Of a stretch of DNA of 64,000 bases, positions 1 to 9,149 are shown one piece after another. The notes under the pieces were generated by a model. The model was given only the letters and a program-made list of their open reading frames with translations, did not search any database and was not told where the DNA came from. Numbering within the stretch: the stretch's first letter is position 1; each line of letters starts with the position of its first letter. The stretch is from Paenibacillus sp. PL91 (GTDB lineage: Bacteria > Bacillota > Bacilli > Paenibacillales > Paenibacillaceae). A program made the position numbers and the translations under genes. The DNA is taken from contig NZ_JABBYG020000025.1 of the NCBI RefSeq assembly GCF_012935325.2, positions 1 through 64,000 on the forward strand, written 5' to 3'.

Positions 1-36
1 TATCCGAACTTCTTTCAGCATTCTCCTGCCCCCCAT
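1..36 (-). CDS. Start of an unidentified gene running off the left edge
   Basis: A minus-strand ATG at 36-34 follows a GGGGAGG ribosome binding site at about 45-51 with 8 nt spacing, and the frame stays open to the window edge (12 codons, reading M-G-G-R-R-M-L-K-E-V-R-I). A second ATG at 43-41 is too close to that site to be the likely start. Twelve residues are not enough to name a family. The gene could be a further member of the fucoside locus because it has the same strand and lies downstream of it, but a terminator separates them. Confidence 0.35.
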   Translation of the reverse strand, partial: MGGRRMLKEVRI

Positions 37-60
37 CTAACATGCCTCCCCTTTGCTAAT

Positions 61-97
61 AGTTTAATTAATTGGGGCTAAGACTCCAGTTTAATTA
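61..97. repeat. Short direct repeat upstream of the partial gene
   Basis: The 10-mer AGTTTAATTA occurs at 61-70 and again at 88-97, each followed by a G-rich stretch. It lies just upstream of the truncated minus-strand gene and could be a tandem regulator site, which is an inference only. The rest of 98-390 holds nothing I recognise. Confidence 0.3.
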
Positions 98-393
98 GGG
101 GGCCGTGGAGGTTTTTTCAGCTAAATGAACGAACTGGCGTCTTATTAGGAAAATAGATAGATCTTTTCCTGTTAATTCCACACAACTGAAATGATTTGAG
201 ATAGCCTTTTATTTCAAACTTACGGGTTAGAACAAATTTGCGCGCTTATACACATCCAACCTTCGTATCAATTGCTCAGACAACAAAATAGATTCATAAA
301 ACACTTCCTTCTACGGGTGGTGGACTCTCCATTTTATTTCGGCATTTGCTCAAACAATATTTCTATAAATTCCAATTAAATCCTTTATATGAT

Positions 394-438
394 TAAAAAA
401 ACCCGGTACTTCTGCACTATGGCAAGAAGAACCGGATT
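394..438 (-). terminator. Rho-independent terminator of the fucosidase operon
   Basis: A near-perfect stem pairs 402-415 with 422-435 (CCGGTTCTTC-type arms) and is followed on the minus strand by a run of T (395-401). It sits about 40 nt past the fucosidase stop codon. Confidence 0.75.
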
Positions 439-476
439 TTAATTGTTATTTGCTAGCTCGAGCAATCAGACATTGC

Positions 477-1709
477 TTAGCTATTATAGGCTTCAAAGCT
501 CCGAATGAGCGCTTCATCAACGCTGGACGTCACGCGAAGCCGCAGCTGCTTAGTGCGTATTGTCTCGAACTTATCGATTTTTTTGTGGCCGATGGCGCTT
601 CCTTTCACTAGCTCAACCCATTGCCCTTCCTGCTCCGCCTCAAGCACATATTCGCGAACGCGTTCGCCGTGGGCAATCACTTCCATTAATATAACGTGAT
701 TGACATCGCTCTCCTCATCAAGCGACAGGAGCACCGTATCTCCCTCTCCCTCTGTCCGAGCAATCGGATTCGAGAATCTTCTCTTAATCTCGTCCATGAA
801 TTCATACAGTCGATTCACATCAACCTCGGCCAAGCGTCCACGATTATCCGGAGACAAATTGAGCAGCAGATTGCAGCCATGTCCCACGGAGCGGTAATAA
901 ATATCAATTAAGTTATCCAACGAGCGAAGCGTGTGCTCGTCATCGGGATGCCAGAACCAGCGATTCGCTCGGATCGGCACATCGCACTCGGCAGGTACCC
1001 ATCTTGGGGTTTCCGGCAGCCATGTCGCCATATCGTTGGTGTACATGCTCAGCTTGGCTGATTCAGCCGTGTTCCAGCATGGATACGGCGCAACGCCATC
1101 CTCATTACCAACCCAGCGGATCGTTGGAATTCCCATATTAAAGACCATTGCATCTGGCTGATACTGTCTCACCAATCCAATAATGCGTCTCCAGTCATAC
1201 TCCCTGCCATGAGAGCCGGCGCCGTCGAACCATACTTCAACAAGCGGGCCGTATTGCGTAAGCAGCTCTGTAAGCTGTTCCGCGTAAAAGTTGTCATAAG
1301 CCTCTTTATCCGGATAACAAGGCTCATGATTATCCCACGGCGATAAATATAAACCAAATCGAAGGCCCTCCTGCGCGCACGCATCAGCAACCTCACGGAC
1401 CACATCGCCTTGCCCATTTTTCCAAGGACTCGACTTCACAGAATAATCGGTCGTCTTCGTCGGCCATAAACAGAAGCCATCATGGTGCTTAGCGGTTAAA
1501 ATCACATAAGCAAATCCTGCTTTTTTCGCTGTGCGAACCCACTCTAGCGCATTGAACGCAGCCGGATTGAACAGCTCCGGCGAATCATCGCCTTTCCCCC
1601 ACTCCTGATCGCAAAACGTGTTCATGCCGAAATGAAAGAACATGCCAAGTTCCATGTCCTGCCACTGCTGCTGCGGCAGTGACGGTATTGCTAATAGAGT
1701 CTCATTCAT
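477..1709 (-). CDS. Alpha-L-fucosidase, GH29 family
   Basis: Retaining exo-glycosidase predicted to release L-fucose from imported fucosylated oligosaccharides. The 410-residue protein shows the GH29 barrel: an N-terminal LGMFFHFG strand (about residues 21-28), the AKHHDGF motif (73-79) and EVWFDGA (158-164), whose Asp162 is the expected nucleophile. A C-terminal beta-sandwich follows from about residue 310. There is no signal peptide, so it acts in the cytoplasm on transported substrate. The start is set at the ATG at 1709, 8 nt after AGGAG; an in-frame TTG at 1727 overlaps that site and is rejected. It is the last gene of the operon, 27 nt after the lipoprotein gene. The family is clear; linkage preference cannot be read from sequence. 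Confidence 0.92.
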   Translation of the reverse strand: MNETLLAIPSLPQQQWQDMELGMFFHFGMNTFCDQEWGKGDDSPELFNPAAFNALEWVRTAKKAGFAYVILTAKHHDGFCLWPTKTTDYSVKSSPWKNGQGDVVREVADACAQEGLRFGLYLSPWDNHEPCYPDKEAYDNFYAEQLTELLTQYGPLVEVWFDGAGSHGREYDWRRIIGLVRQYQPDAMVFNMGIPTIRWVGNEDGVAPYPCWNTAESAKLSMYTNDMATWLPETPRWVPAECDVPIRANRWFWHPDDEHTLRSLDNLIDIYYRSVGHGCNLLLNLSPDNRGRLAEVDVNRLYEFMDEIKRRFSNPIARTEGEGDTVLLSLDEESDVNHVILMEVIAHGERVREYVLEAEQEGQWVELVKGSAIGHKKIDKFETIRTKQLRLRVTSSVDEALIRSFEAYNS

Positions 1710-1736
1710 GTTATTTGCTCCTATCAATGATATGAA

Positions 1737-3428
1737 TTAATTGCCAACCGCTGCCTTTGCATCCGACCAAGCCTGCTGCCACCATGCAAATGATTTTTCA
1801 ACGCCAGCCTTCTTCAGCTTATCAATTAATTGCTGCTTCGCCGCTTCGAATTCCGCATCGTTTTTCGAGTTCAATACAACACTTGGAATCCCTTTAATAA
1901 CCATATCCTCCAGCTGCGCGTTAAGACGCTTCATATCATCATCCGGTTGGGCGATAGCAGACAGCCACGCGTTATTGAAGCTGCTTTGGTCTTTAATTAT
2001 TCCTTCCTCAACCCGCTTTTTCATAATTTCCGATGGATAGGAGACCCCGTAATGCTCGGAAAAATCCTTTTGCAAAGCATTCATCCGTGACGCGTACACT
2101 TCAGAGGTGTCAAACAGATTGACATTTCCGCCGTCTTTGGCGACTTGGAATTCACTAAGCCCCTGCTGGTTATTAGATCCGCCGATCCCGATTTTTGACC
2201 ACGCATCTCCGCCTGTTAAAGACATTTTTAATGTCTCCTCTTTTAGCTGAGGCTTGCCATCAATTACATCCCAATGAATACCCTCAATGCCACTGGACAA
2301 TAGACGCGAGCCTTTCTCCGAGTTTAGGAAATTGATTAGATCCATTGCACGCTCTGGATTTTTGGAGTTTTTCGAAATGGCGAATGCGCGTCCGTCCCAT
2401 CCCGTCGAGTTCGCAGCGCCATTCCAGACATAACCAAAATTCAAAGGAATCGTAACAAAACCTTTATCCGGACCTTCCTTGCTCAAAGCGGTGTTATCAA
2501 ACCCATTCATTGGTGAAAATAAGATTTGACCATTATTGCCCTTCGTTTGAAAATCGCTTGATTTGTTGGTGAATGTATCTGGATCAAGAATTCCTTTCTG
2601 CTTCGCCTTATAGAAAAACGATGCCGTTTTCCAAAGAGGGCTATCCGGGTTCGCGTAATTGTCGACCAACTCCCCCGAAACCGAAGGAATAACGCCCCAA
2701 TAGGACATGTTCACGTATCCGTATGGAATAGCCATTGGCATCGTCAAGCCCCAAGCTCCCCAATCATTCCATGTACTAACACCGTAAACCGGCTTGCCGT
2801 CTGCTGTGGTCGGATGCTTCTTCACCATTTGCTCCAGCACATTCAACATATCATCTTCATTGTTAATTTCCGGAAACCCAAGCTCTTTGTAGTAGTCCCA
2901 GCGCGTTGCCCATCCTACGCCAAGCTCCTGCTTAAAGCCGACAGGACCGACATGTCCGCTAGGAATCAAATACAATTTACCGGTGCCGTTGCTCCAGAAT
3001 TTACGGCTAAAATCAAGCCCCTGCTGGAATGTCGGTGTCATAATGTCTTTGCCATTCGTCTTTACCAAGTCGTCCAATGGCAGCAGCAGATTTCCTTCGA
3101 TCATTTGCTTGTAATTGATGCTGTCCACTTGAATGATATCAGGCAAATCACCGCCAGCCAGCTGCACTTTGAATTTGTTCGGATCGTAAGACTCGATACT
3201 AAAGGTTACGCCCGTTTGTTTCACGATTTCTTTGTATATATCTGTTCGTTCAAAATCTTTGCTCGCATCTTTTAATACCGTCTTTAGCTTGACCGTTTTT
3301 GTACCGGAGTCTCCACCGGCTGCCTCATTGGATGGTTTTTCACCATTATTGCCTGCACAACCAGCAAGAAGCATCGTGGCGGTAAGCATTATACTAATCG
3401 TTACGTTCAAACCTTTTTTGTATGTCAA
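1737..3428 (-). CDS. Extracellular sugar-binding lipoprotein (LplA-like)
   Basis: Surface receptor of a carbohydrate ABC importer. The N-terminus has a basic start, a hydrophobic core and lipobox LLAGC (Cys24), followed by a low-complexity G/N/E/S linker, so the mature protein is lipid-anchored outside the membrane. At 563 residues it matches the long LplA/YtcQ-type binding proteins rather than MalE-length ones. The start is TTG at 3428, 8 nt after GAGGGGG; no better ATG is present. It lies between permease genes and the GH29 gene, which suggests a fucose-containing oligosaccharide as ligand. That ligand is inferred from context only. Confidence 0.9.
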   Translation of the reverse strand: MTYKKGLNVTISIMLTATMLLAGCAGNNGEKPSNEAAGGDSGTKTVKLKTVLKDASKDFERTDIYKEIVKQTGVTFSIESYDPNKFKVQLAGGDLPDIIQVDSINYKQMIEGNLLLPLDDLVKTNGKDIMTPTFQQGLDFSRKFWSNGTGKLYLIPSGHVGPVGFKQELGVGWATRWDYYKELGFPEINNEDDMLNVLEQMVKKHPTTADGKPVYGVSTWNDWGAWGLTMPMAIPYGYVNMSYWGVIPSVSGELVDNYANPDSPLWKTASFFYKAKQKGILDPDTFTNKSSDFQTKGNNGQILFSPMNGFDNTALSKEGPDKGFVTIPLNFGYVWNGAANSTGWDGRAFAISKNSKNPERAMDLINFLNSEKGSRLLSSGIEGIHWDVIDGKPQLKEETLKMSLTGGDAWSKIGIGGSNNQQGLSEFQVAKDGGNVNLFDTSEVYASRMNALQKDFSEHYGVSYPSEIMKKRVEEGIIKDQSSFNNAWLSAIAQPDDDMKRLNAQLEDMVIKGIPSVVLNSKNDAEFEAAKQQLIDKLKKAGVEKSFAWWQQAWSDAKAAVGN

Positions 3429-3513
3429 AACAATTCCCCCTCTTATACATCTGATGATCTATGATGAACATCCTTCCATGGACAGGATGCCGCATCCAAC
3501 CCTTTGAAGCAGC

Positions 3514-4395
3514 CTAGCCTTTAATCGCACCTAGCATAAGACCTTTTACAAAATAACGCTGCATAAACGGATAAACTAACATGATAGGTAAGGTGACGAC
3601 CATCGTAATCGTCATTTTAATCGATTCCGGCGTCATTTTCTTTAAGCTGTTGCCGACATCCTCCATGTTAATATTGCTGCTGCTCGCCAGAACCTGCGCT
3701 TCGTTCAAATAGTTATACAAAATCATTTGTAGCGTTTGAAGATGGTCAGCAGTGACTAAGAAATAGTTATCCGTCCACGAGTTCCACTGGGCCACTGCGG
3801 AGAATACAGCTATCGTAGCAACGATGGGCATCGATAAAGGAAAAATTATTTTTTGAAAAATAGTGAAGTAGCTTGCTCCGTCCAGCATGGCCGATTCTTC
3901 CAGACTAGCCGGCAACTGCTCAATAAACGTTTTAAGCAAAATAATATAGAACGCAGCAACCGCCGTCGGCAAAATATAGAGCAGAAAATTGTTTTGCAGG
4001 CCGACTGCTTTCATCGTGATGTACCAAGGAATTAACCCCGCATTAAAGTACATGGTGATCACGATGTAGCGATAGATGAATTTGCGAAAATACAGCTCCT
4101 GCTTCGTTACGATATACGCGCATAAAGTGCTGCAGAATACAGTGGCTATCGTGCCAAGCACCGTCCGCAGAACCGAAATCGCAAACGCACCGGTTATGTT
4201 ATCTAATTTGAAAATTTGCGAATAGTTATAAAACGTAATGTGATCTGGAAGCAAGTAGACCCCCTTGATCGCTTCTTGCGGGCTGCTAAGGGAATAGATC
4301 AAAATATAATAAAATGGATAAATACATAAGAGCACGAAGACAAGAAGTATACAATAATTTAGAAATTCAAATATGGGGTTTTTACCTTTATTCAT
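3514..4395 (-). CDS. Carbohydrate ABC permease, LplC-like
   Basis: Inner-membrane subunit of the importer. It has six hydrophobic segments and the cytoplasmic EAA loop (ESAMLDGASYF...IIFPLSMP, about residues 180-205) that docks the ATPase. It ends in a GAIKG tail typical of the LplC/YtcP branch. GAGGTG lies about 8 nt before the ATG at 4395, giving 293 residues. A longer start at 4422 would overlap the stop of the preceding permease (TAATG) but has no ribosome binding site. No ATPase gene occurs in the operon, so a shared MsmK-type ATPase must be used. Confidence 0.9.
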   Translation of the reverse strand: MNKGKNPIFEFLNYCILLVFVLLCIYPFYYILIYSLSSPQEAIKGVYLLPDHITFYNYSQIFKLDNITGAFAISVLRTVLGTIATVFCSTLCAYIVTKQELYFRKFIYRYIVITMYFNAGLIPWYITMKAVGLQNNFLLYILPTAVAAFYIILLKTFIEQLPASLEESAMLDGASYFTIFQKIIFPLSMPIVATIAVFSAVAQWNSWTDNYFLVTADHLQTLQMILYNYLNEAQVLASSSNINMEDVGNSLKKMTPESIKMTITMVVTLPIMLVYPFMQRYFVKGLMLGAIKG

Positions 4396-4421
4396 ACCTG
4401 CACACCTCACAAATCCGTTCA

Positions 4422-5333
4422 TTAGATAATCGATTGACCCCGTACTTTCTTGGACAAATAGTTGACGCTAAACAATAAGGTAATGCTTACGATCGATTTG
4501 GCGATACTAATGGCCGTACCAAAGGAGACATCATTCGTTGCGATCCCAATTCGATACACATAGTAATCGAGCGTTTCAATTCTATCCGCGACGAGTGGAT
4601 TGTAAAATACAAAATATTGGTCAAACCCGACGCTTAGGATGCTTGCTATATTTAAGATTAAAAGAACAAAAAACGTAGGAATTAAACCCGGAAGCGTAAT
4701 ATGCAAAATCGATCGATAACGCCCCGCCCCATCTACCTTGGCCGCATCATAAAGCTCTGTGTCAATGCCTGCGATGGCAGCTAAGTAAATAATGGAGCTC
4801 CAACCGAGTGATTTCCATACGCCAAGCGCTGTCTGGAACAACCATGTCCCTTCTGCATTGCTAAGCATTTGGGTCGGCTCACTAATCCAATTGAGCGCCA
4901 GCAAAAGCTGGTTAACGACACCGTCGGTAGAAAAGAAGGCTACGACAATGGAGTACACAATAATCCAGCTCACAAAATTCGGAAGCGTTGTAATCGTTTG
5001 CACGAACTTCTTAAAAGACCTGCTGCGAAGCTCGTTGAGCAAGATGGCAAACACGACCGGAAGCGGTGATAAAAAGAGACCTAGGAAGCTCAGCGCGAAA
5101 GTATTTCGAAGTACACGCAGCAATTCCGAGCCTTGCTCAAATAGCATGATGTGGAAATATTTGAGCCCCACAAATGACGATTGGAGCAGTCCAAGTCCAG
5201 GTTTATAGTCAACAAATGCATAAGACCACCCAAACAGCGGAATGTAACTAAAAATAAACAGCAGCACCAAAAAGGGAGCGATCATCAGCAATAATGAAAG
5301 CCGATTCCAGTTTAACTTCTTTCTTGTTGTCAT
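4422..5333 (-). CDS. Carbohydrate ABC permease, LplB-like
   Basis: Partner permease of the LplC-like subunit. It has a basic N-terminus (TTRKKLNWNR), six transmembrane segments and the EAA loop (AAKVDGAGRYR...ITLPGLIP, about residues 195-215). The predicted start is the ATG at 5333, downstream of AGGTGG; the GTG at 5348 forms part of that binding site. The 303-residue length fits LplB/YteP proteins. It is the first transporter gene after the kinase gene, with an 81-nt gap that could carry a separate promoter, though none is obvious. Confidence 0.9.
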   Translation of the reverse strand: MTTRKKLNWNRLSLLLMIAPFLVLLFIFSYIPLFGWSYAFVDYKPGLGLLQSSFVGLKYFHIMLFEQGSELLRVLRNTFALSFLGLFLSPLPVVFAILLNELRSRSFKKFVQTITTLPNFVSWIIVYSIVVAFFSTDGVVNQLLLALNWISEPTQMLSNAEGTWLFQTALGVWKSLGWSSIIYLAAIAGIDTELYDAAKVDGAGRYRSILHITLPGLIPTFFVLLILNIASILSVGFDQYFVFYNPLVADRIETLDYYVYRIGIATNDVSFGTAISIAKSIVSITLLFSVNYLSKKVRGQSII

Positions 5334-5414
5334 TTGTCTAATCACCACCTAGCATCCTTTCCTTATTTCTATATTTATCTTATAAGGAACGGCATGCCCA
5401 GAACATGAACAATT

Positions 5415-7253
5415 CTACGATTTTTGGACTCGCTCATAAGGGAGTAACACCAAAACTTCTGTTCCTTCCCCCCATACACTAGTAAGCTGCAAACCGTAGC
5501 GCTCGCCAAAGTGAAGCTCGACCCGCTTATTCACATTTAATAAACCTACAGATTGCTTCCCGTCTCCGCCAATGCGTAGTCCCGTACGAATATACTCATT
5601 AATCTTTTTAACCTCTGACTCTTCCATGCCAACGCCGTTGTCTCGGATCGATAATAGTAAGGCGCCCCGCTCTTCGGCAGCCGTAATCCGAATCACGCCT
5701 TGTTTCATCCTGCCATGAAGCAAAGCGTTCTCAATGATGGGCTGAAGCACCAGCCTTGGCGTACTGCAGTCCATATATTCTTCTCTGATCTCAATTTCAA
5801 AGCTGACTTCTTCCCCAAAGCGGTAATTCATAATATTGATGTAGTCCCGAACATAGGAAAGCTCCTCTTCTATGGTGCAAATCGGGGTAGTGTCCGAATA
5901 AATGGGCCGCAGCAGCTTGCCTAGACTGGTCACGCATTGACGAATATTGTCTGCCTCAATGACGACAGCCATCCATTTGATCGTGTTGAGCGTGTTATAT
6001 AGAAAATGAGGGTTGATCTGCGCTCGCAGCATTTCTATTTCTAAGCGGCGCTTTTCCAATTCATCCGTTTCACTCTTATTTTTAAAAAATAAAATGTTGT
6101 CGGACATCGCATTAAATTGCTCGATCACATAGCGTATTTCCTGGTCTGCAACCGGCTGAAGCTTGAGACCGAGATGTCCTCTGCCTAGAAGCTTCATCCC
6201 TTTTACCAGCTCTTTCAAAGGTCTCATAATCCGATGAATCCAAAAGGAGGTGAATACCGACATAAGCAGGATCGAGAGTACAAACATAAAAATAAAAAAC
6301 TGCTTCATGGCGCCGATATCCTGTAAATATTCTGCTTCCGGCACCTCGCTGCACAAGTACCAGCCCGTTTTACCCATGCGGTAATAAATAACCAGCTCCT
6401 GCGTAGCGTTTCTTTTCGCTGAGAAGCTTCCGAAATCGCCTTGGCCTAGAAATTGATTAAAATAGTGATGCGGCTTGCCTATATCCGAAGGATCTATACT
6501 GGAGATGATTTTGCCCGACTCGTTAACAATAGACATCTTGCTATTCGCAGTGTTCTGCAATTCGCTATAGATGGAGCTCATTTTGCTTTCTTTAATGTTA
6601 ATGACCATCGTGGCGCTCATCTTCGATGCCTCGATCGGCTTCACGCCCCGAATGGCGGTGATCACATAAGCGGGATCGGGCAAATATACCGTATCGTGAA
6701 TGCGTAAAAAATCGTTGGAATCATGTCCGCCTGTCCAAAATAACGCGGGAAATTTTTGTTTAGCGACTGTGTATAAATCGGTATGGTAGAACGGATACGT
6801 CTTACCAGGGTCGTTGATGCTTTGGTTTTTTTGCGCTGTGCCTCCGACCACCATCCCGTTTTCGCCGAATATATAGAGTGAATCCAAGTATTCATAGTTT
6901 GCGAAATACTCCATCGCCCGATCCGTAATATCTTTTTGCAAGGCAAGGAAATCGGGCTTGTATGCTGCATCCCCAATGAGTATTTTTTGAACGCGGTCGT
7001 CGAGCAAAAAGGTTTTTGAGAGCTGGTCGACCTCGCCCATAAAGTTTTTCAGATTATTTTCCGTTTGCTTAAACTGCCGGAACGTCGTGTCCTGCGTTCG
7101 ATTCTTAATTAAGTCAACCGTCTTCGAGTAGCTGTAGTAAGAAAAAATGGATATCACAATACAAGTAATAACGAGTACAGTCAAAACTAACCTGAAGCGG
7201 ATCGAATGCCACAGGCTGCCAGGTCCTTTAATCTTTAGCCACCAATGGCTCAT
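5415..7253 (-). CDS. Sensor histidine kinase, YesM-like
   Basis: Membrane sensor predicted to phosphorylate the adjacent AraC-type response regulator. Order of parts: a transmembrane helix near residues 25-45, a large extracytoplasmic Cache-like region, a second helix around 315-335, HAMP, then the His_kinase domain with phospho-acceptor motif QINPHFLYNTLN and a HATPase domain (LQPIIENALLHG; RDNGVGM; a later G-L-L-N-V-N). The ATG at 7253 follows GAGAGGACTGGGG and overlaps the regulator gene by 26 nt, implying translational coupling; a start at 7310 would need an 83-nt overlap. YesM-type kinases usually sense extracellular oligosaccharide directly or through the binding protein. Confidence 0.9.
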   Translation of the reverse strand: MSHWWLKIKGPGSLWHSIRFRLVLTVLVITCIVISIFSYYSYSKTVDLIKNRTQDTTFRQFKQTENNLKNFMGEVDQLSKTFLLDDRVQKILIGDAAYKPDFLALQKDITDRAMEYFANYEYLDSLYIFGENGMVVGGTAQKNQSINDPGKTYPFYHTDLYTVAKQKFPALFWTGGHDSNDFLRIHDTVYLPDPAYVITAIRGVKPIEASKMSATMVINIKESKMSSIYSELQNTANSKMSIVNESGKIISSIDPSDIGKPHHYFNQFLGQGDFGSFSAKRNATQELVIYYRMGKTGWYLCSEVPEAEYLQDIGAMKQFFIFMFVLSILLMSVFTSFWIHRIMRPLKELVKGMKLLGRGHLGLKLQPVADQEIRYVIEQFNAMSDNILFFKNKSETDELEKRRLEIEMLRAQINPHFLYNTLNTIKWMAVVIEADNIRQCVTSLGKLLRPIYSDTTPICTIEEELSYVRDYINIMNYRFGEEVSFEIEIREEYMDCSTPRLVLQPIIENALLHGRMKQGVIRITAAEERGALLLSIRDNGVGMEESEVKKINEYIRTGLRIGGDGKQSVGLLNVNKRVELHFGERYGLQLTSVWGEGTEVLVLLPYERVQKS

Positions 7254-8859
7254 TTTCCCCAGTCCTCTCGTGATTAACCCACATTTTCCGGAACTCATTT
7301 GGTCTGACACCGGTCTTATTTTTAAAGGCGCGACTGAAATAGCTATCGTCGGAGAAGCCCGTCAGCTCAGCGATTTCATACGACTTTAGTTGGGTGCTAG
7401 TGAGCAATTCCTTTGCCTTCTCAATCCTTACTTGTGTAAGGTAATCGGTAAAGGTAAGCTTGGCCTCCTTGCGAAAAAGCGTGCTTAAATAGTTCGGGGA
7501 TACCTGAAGCGTATCCGCAAGCGCCGAAATGGAGCAGCTGCCTTGGTAATTTGCTTGTATATATTTAATGGCCTTCCCTACATCCTTGCTCAGTTGGCTG
7601 CTGGATTGTTTCCATTGCTCGATGTAGGCGAACAACGCATGAACCGCATGAATACATTCCTGCAAGGTTTCAGACCGAGAGACCGTCTCGACAGCATTCG
7701 AAACGGCAGTTAGCCTTTCATTTTCACCAGTTCGCAATGGATTATGATCGATATCCAACAAACGAACAAACAATTGGACCCATAGCTTCGGCTCTTTCAC
7801 CTCGGATTCGAAGAAATTCTGAGCGATCGCTTTCCGTTCCGCATGTTTTTCCGGCAAAACCGTTTCCCAAATACGTAAAAGCTCATCGACTTTTTCTTGG
7901 GACTGCGTATATATCTTTTTCCAATTGTGCTCTTCTTTGAACAGGCAATGACTGGAGCCTAAAAAATATTTCCAGCCGACAGCCTCCGCCGCCTCTTGCG
8001 GCAATGATTTTAAATCGGCATATCGGCTGCCCAATCGGCTAATTCCGAATGTTACGGACACGTTGAAGTATCGGTTAAGTACCCGCTGAATCTGATCCAT
8101 GCTCTCCAATATCGTCTCCCGAATCGCTTTTTGGCTATGGACATCCGGGAAGCTGAGCAGAAATAAATACCGATCCTCTTTATCGGCAACGACTTCGCCT
8201 CGATTCCATTGGGCAAGCAGCTCATTTAGAACATTGAGTATCGTATACCGGATCAACTCACCCTTGTTGTCTTGGAATTTGGCTTGGGTATGGCCGAAAT
8301 GGTTAATCTCCATCATCGCCACGATTACATTTTCGGGAGATAGACGCAGCTTTTGCTTAATAACTAAACTCGAGAATTCCTCTTCTGTATATAAAGGATA
8401 GAACAAATAGTTTCTAATGATCGTCTCCTTGAGCTGGTCAGGATTATGTATGATTCCTTGCGTATCCTGATGTCGCTGCTGGGCTTTGCATTCCTCGGCA
8501 ACCTTTAATAGCACCTCATCAATTTCTTCCGGCTCCATCGTTAATTTCAATATGTAATTCGTAACCCCGAGCCGCATCGCTTGCTTCACTAATGCAAATT
8601 CCTCAAGGCAGGAAAGAATAACAATTCGAGTTCGATTATCTATGCGGCGGATTTTCTCGATCAATTCCATCCCGCTCATAATAGGCATGTTCAAGTCGGT
8701 CACAATAATATCCGGTTTCATCTTGATGTACGCATCCCAGGCCTCCTGCCCGTTTGACACATCACCACAGACAGTCATGCCAAACTTTGCCCAATTCACA
8801 GCATTTTTAAAGCCTAAGCGAACAAACATCTCATCCTCCACTATCAATACCTTTAACAT
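7228..8859 (-). CDS. Response regulator with AraC output, YesN-like
   Basis: Transcription activator of the fucoside locus by context. Receiver domain at residues 1-120 with acidic pocket EDE (8-10) and phospho-site Asp55 in VTDLNMP; a long central linker of about 300 residues; AraC-type double helix-turn-helix at about 435-535 (IADTL/SPNYLSTLFRKE and YEIAELTGFSDDSYFSRAFK motifs). Length 543 matches the YesN/YtdP class. A strong AAGGAGG site precedes the ATG at 8859. It is the first gene of a six-gene minus-strand set: regulator, kinase, two permeases, lipoprotein, fucosidase. Confidence 0.92.
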   Translation of the reverse strand: MLKVLIVEDEMFVRLGFKNAVNWAKFGMTVCGDVSNGQEAWDAYIKMKPDIIVTDLNMPIMSGMELIEKIRRIDNRTRIVILSCLEEFALVKQAMRLGVTNYILKLTMEPEEIDEVLLKVAEECKAQQRHQDTQGIIHNPDQLKETIIRNYLFYPLYTEEEFSSLVIKQKLRLSPENVIVAMMEINHFGHTQAKFQDNKGELIRYTILNVLNELLAQWNRGEVVADKEDRYLFLLSFPDVHSQKAIRETILESMDQIQRVLNRYFNVSVTFGISRLGSRYADLKSLPQEAAEAVGWKYFLGSSHCLFKEEHNWKKIYTQSQEKVDELLRIWETVLPEKHAERKAIAQNFFESEVKEPKLWVQLFVRLLDIDHNPLRTGENERLTAVSNAVETVSRSETLQECIHAVHALFAYIEQWKQSSSQLSKDVGKAIKYIQANYQGSCSISALADTLQVSPNYLSTLFRKEAKLTFTDYLTQVRIEKAKELLTSTQLKSYEIAELTGFSDDSYFSRAFKNKTGVRPNEFRKMWVNHERTGENEPLVAKD

Positions 8860-9033
8860 CCTTCTACCTCCTTATGATCGAAATTAACTTGCGCCGTAAT
8901 ATTTTTCCATCCATCGACAAAAACTAGCTTGATCTTACTGCTAATATTTTTATCGTCAATTTTGCACATTTATCGTTTATAAATCAAGGCTTATCTATCT
9001 CCTAAAAAAGCAAACGAAGCCATGCTGCTCCGC

Positions 9034-9064
9034 TGGCGCTAAGCTCAACAGCTATTTAGCGCTC
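9034..9064. other. Imperfect hairpin in the gap 8860-9149
   Basis: GCGCTAA at 9036-9042 pairs with TTAGCGC at 9056-9062, with an inner AGCT/AGCT pair. No T-run follows on either strand, so it is not a clear terminator. The remaining gap (8860-9030) is the upstream region of the response-regulator gene; no promoter stands out. Confidence 0.3.
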
Positions 9065-9104
9065 CATGAGCGTCAAGCATTCCCTGACAAGGCATCTCCC
9101 GTAC

Positions 9105-9137
9105 GCAAAAAGGACACCTGTGAGGTGTCCTTTTTCA
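9105..9137 (-). terminator. Bidirectional-looking terminator after the DUF421 gene
   Basis: A perfect 13-bp stem (AAAAAGGACACCT at 9107-9119 with its complement at 9123-9135) closes a 3-nt loop and carries A/T runs on both sides. It lies 12 nt past the DUF421 stop codon. Confidence 0.85.
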
Positions 9138-9149
9138 TGATCTATAATT

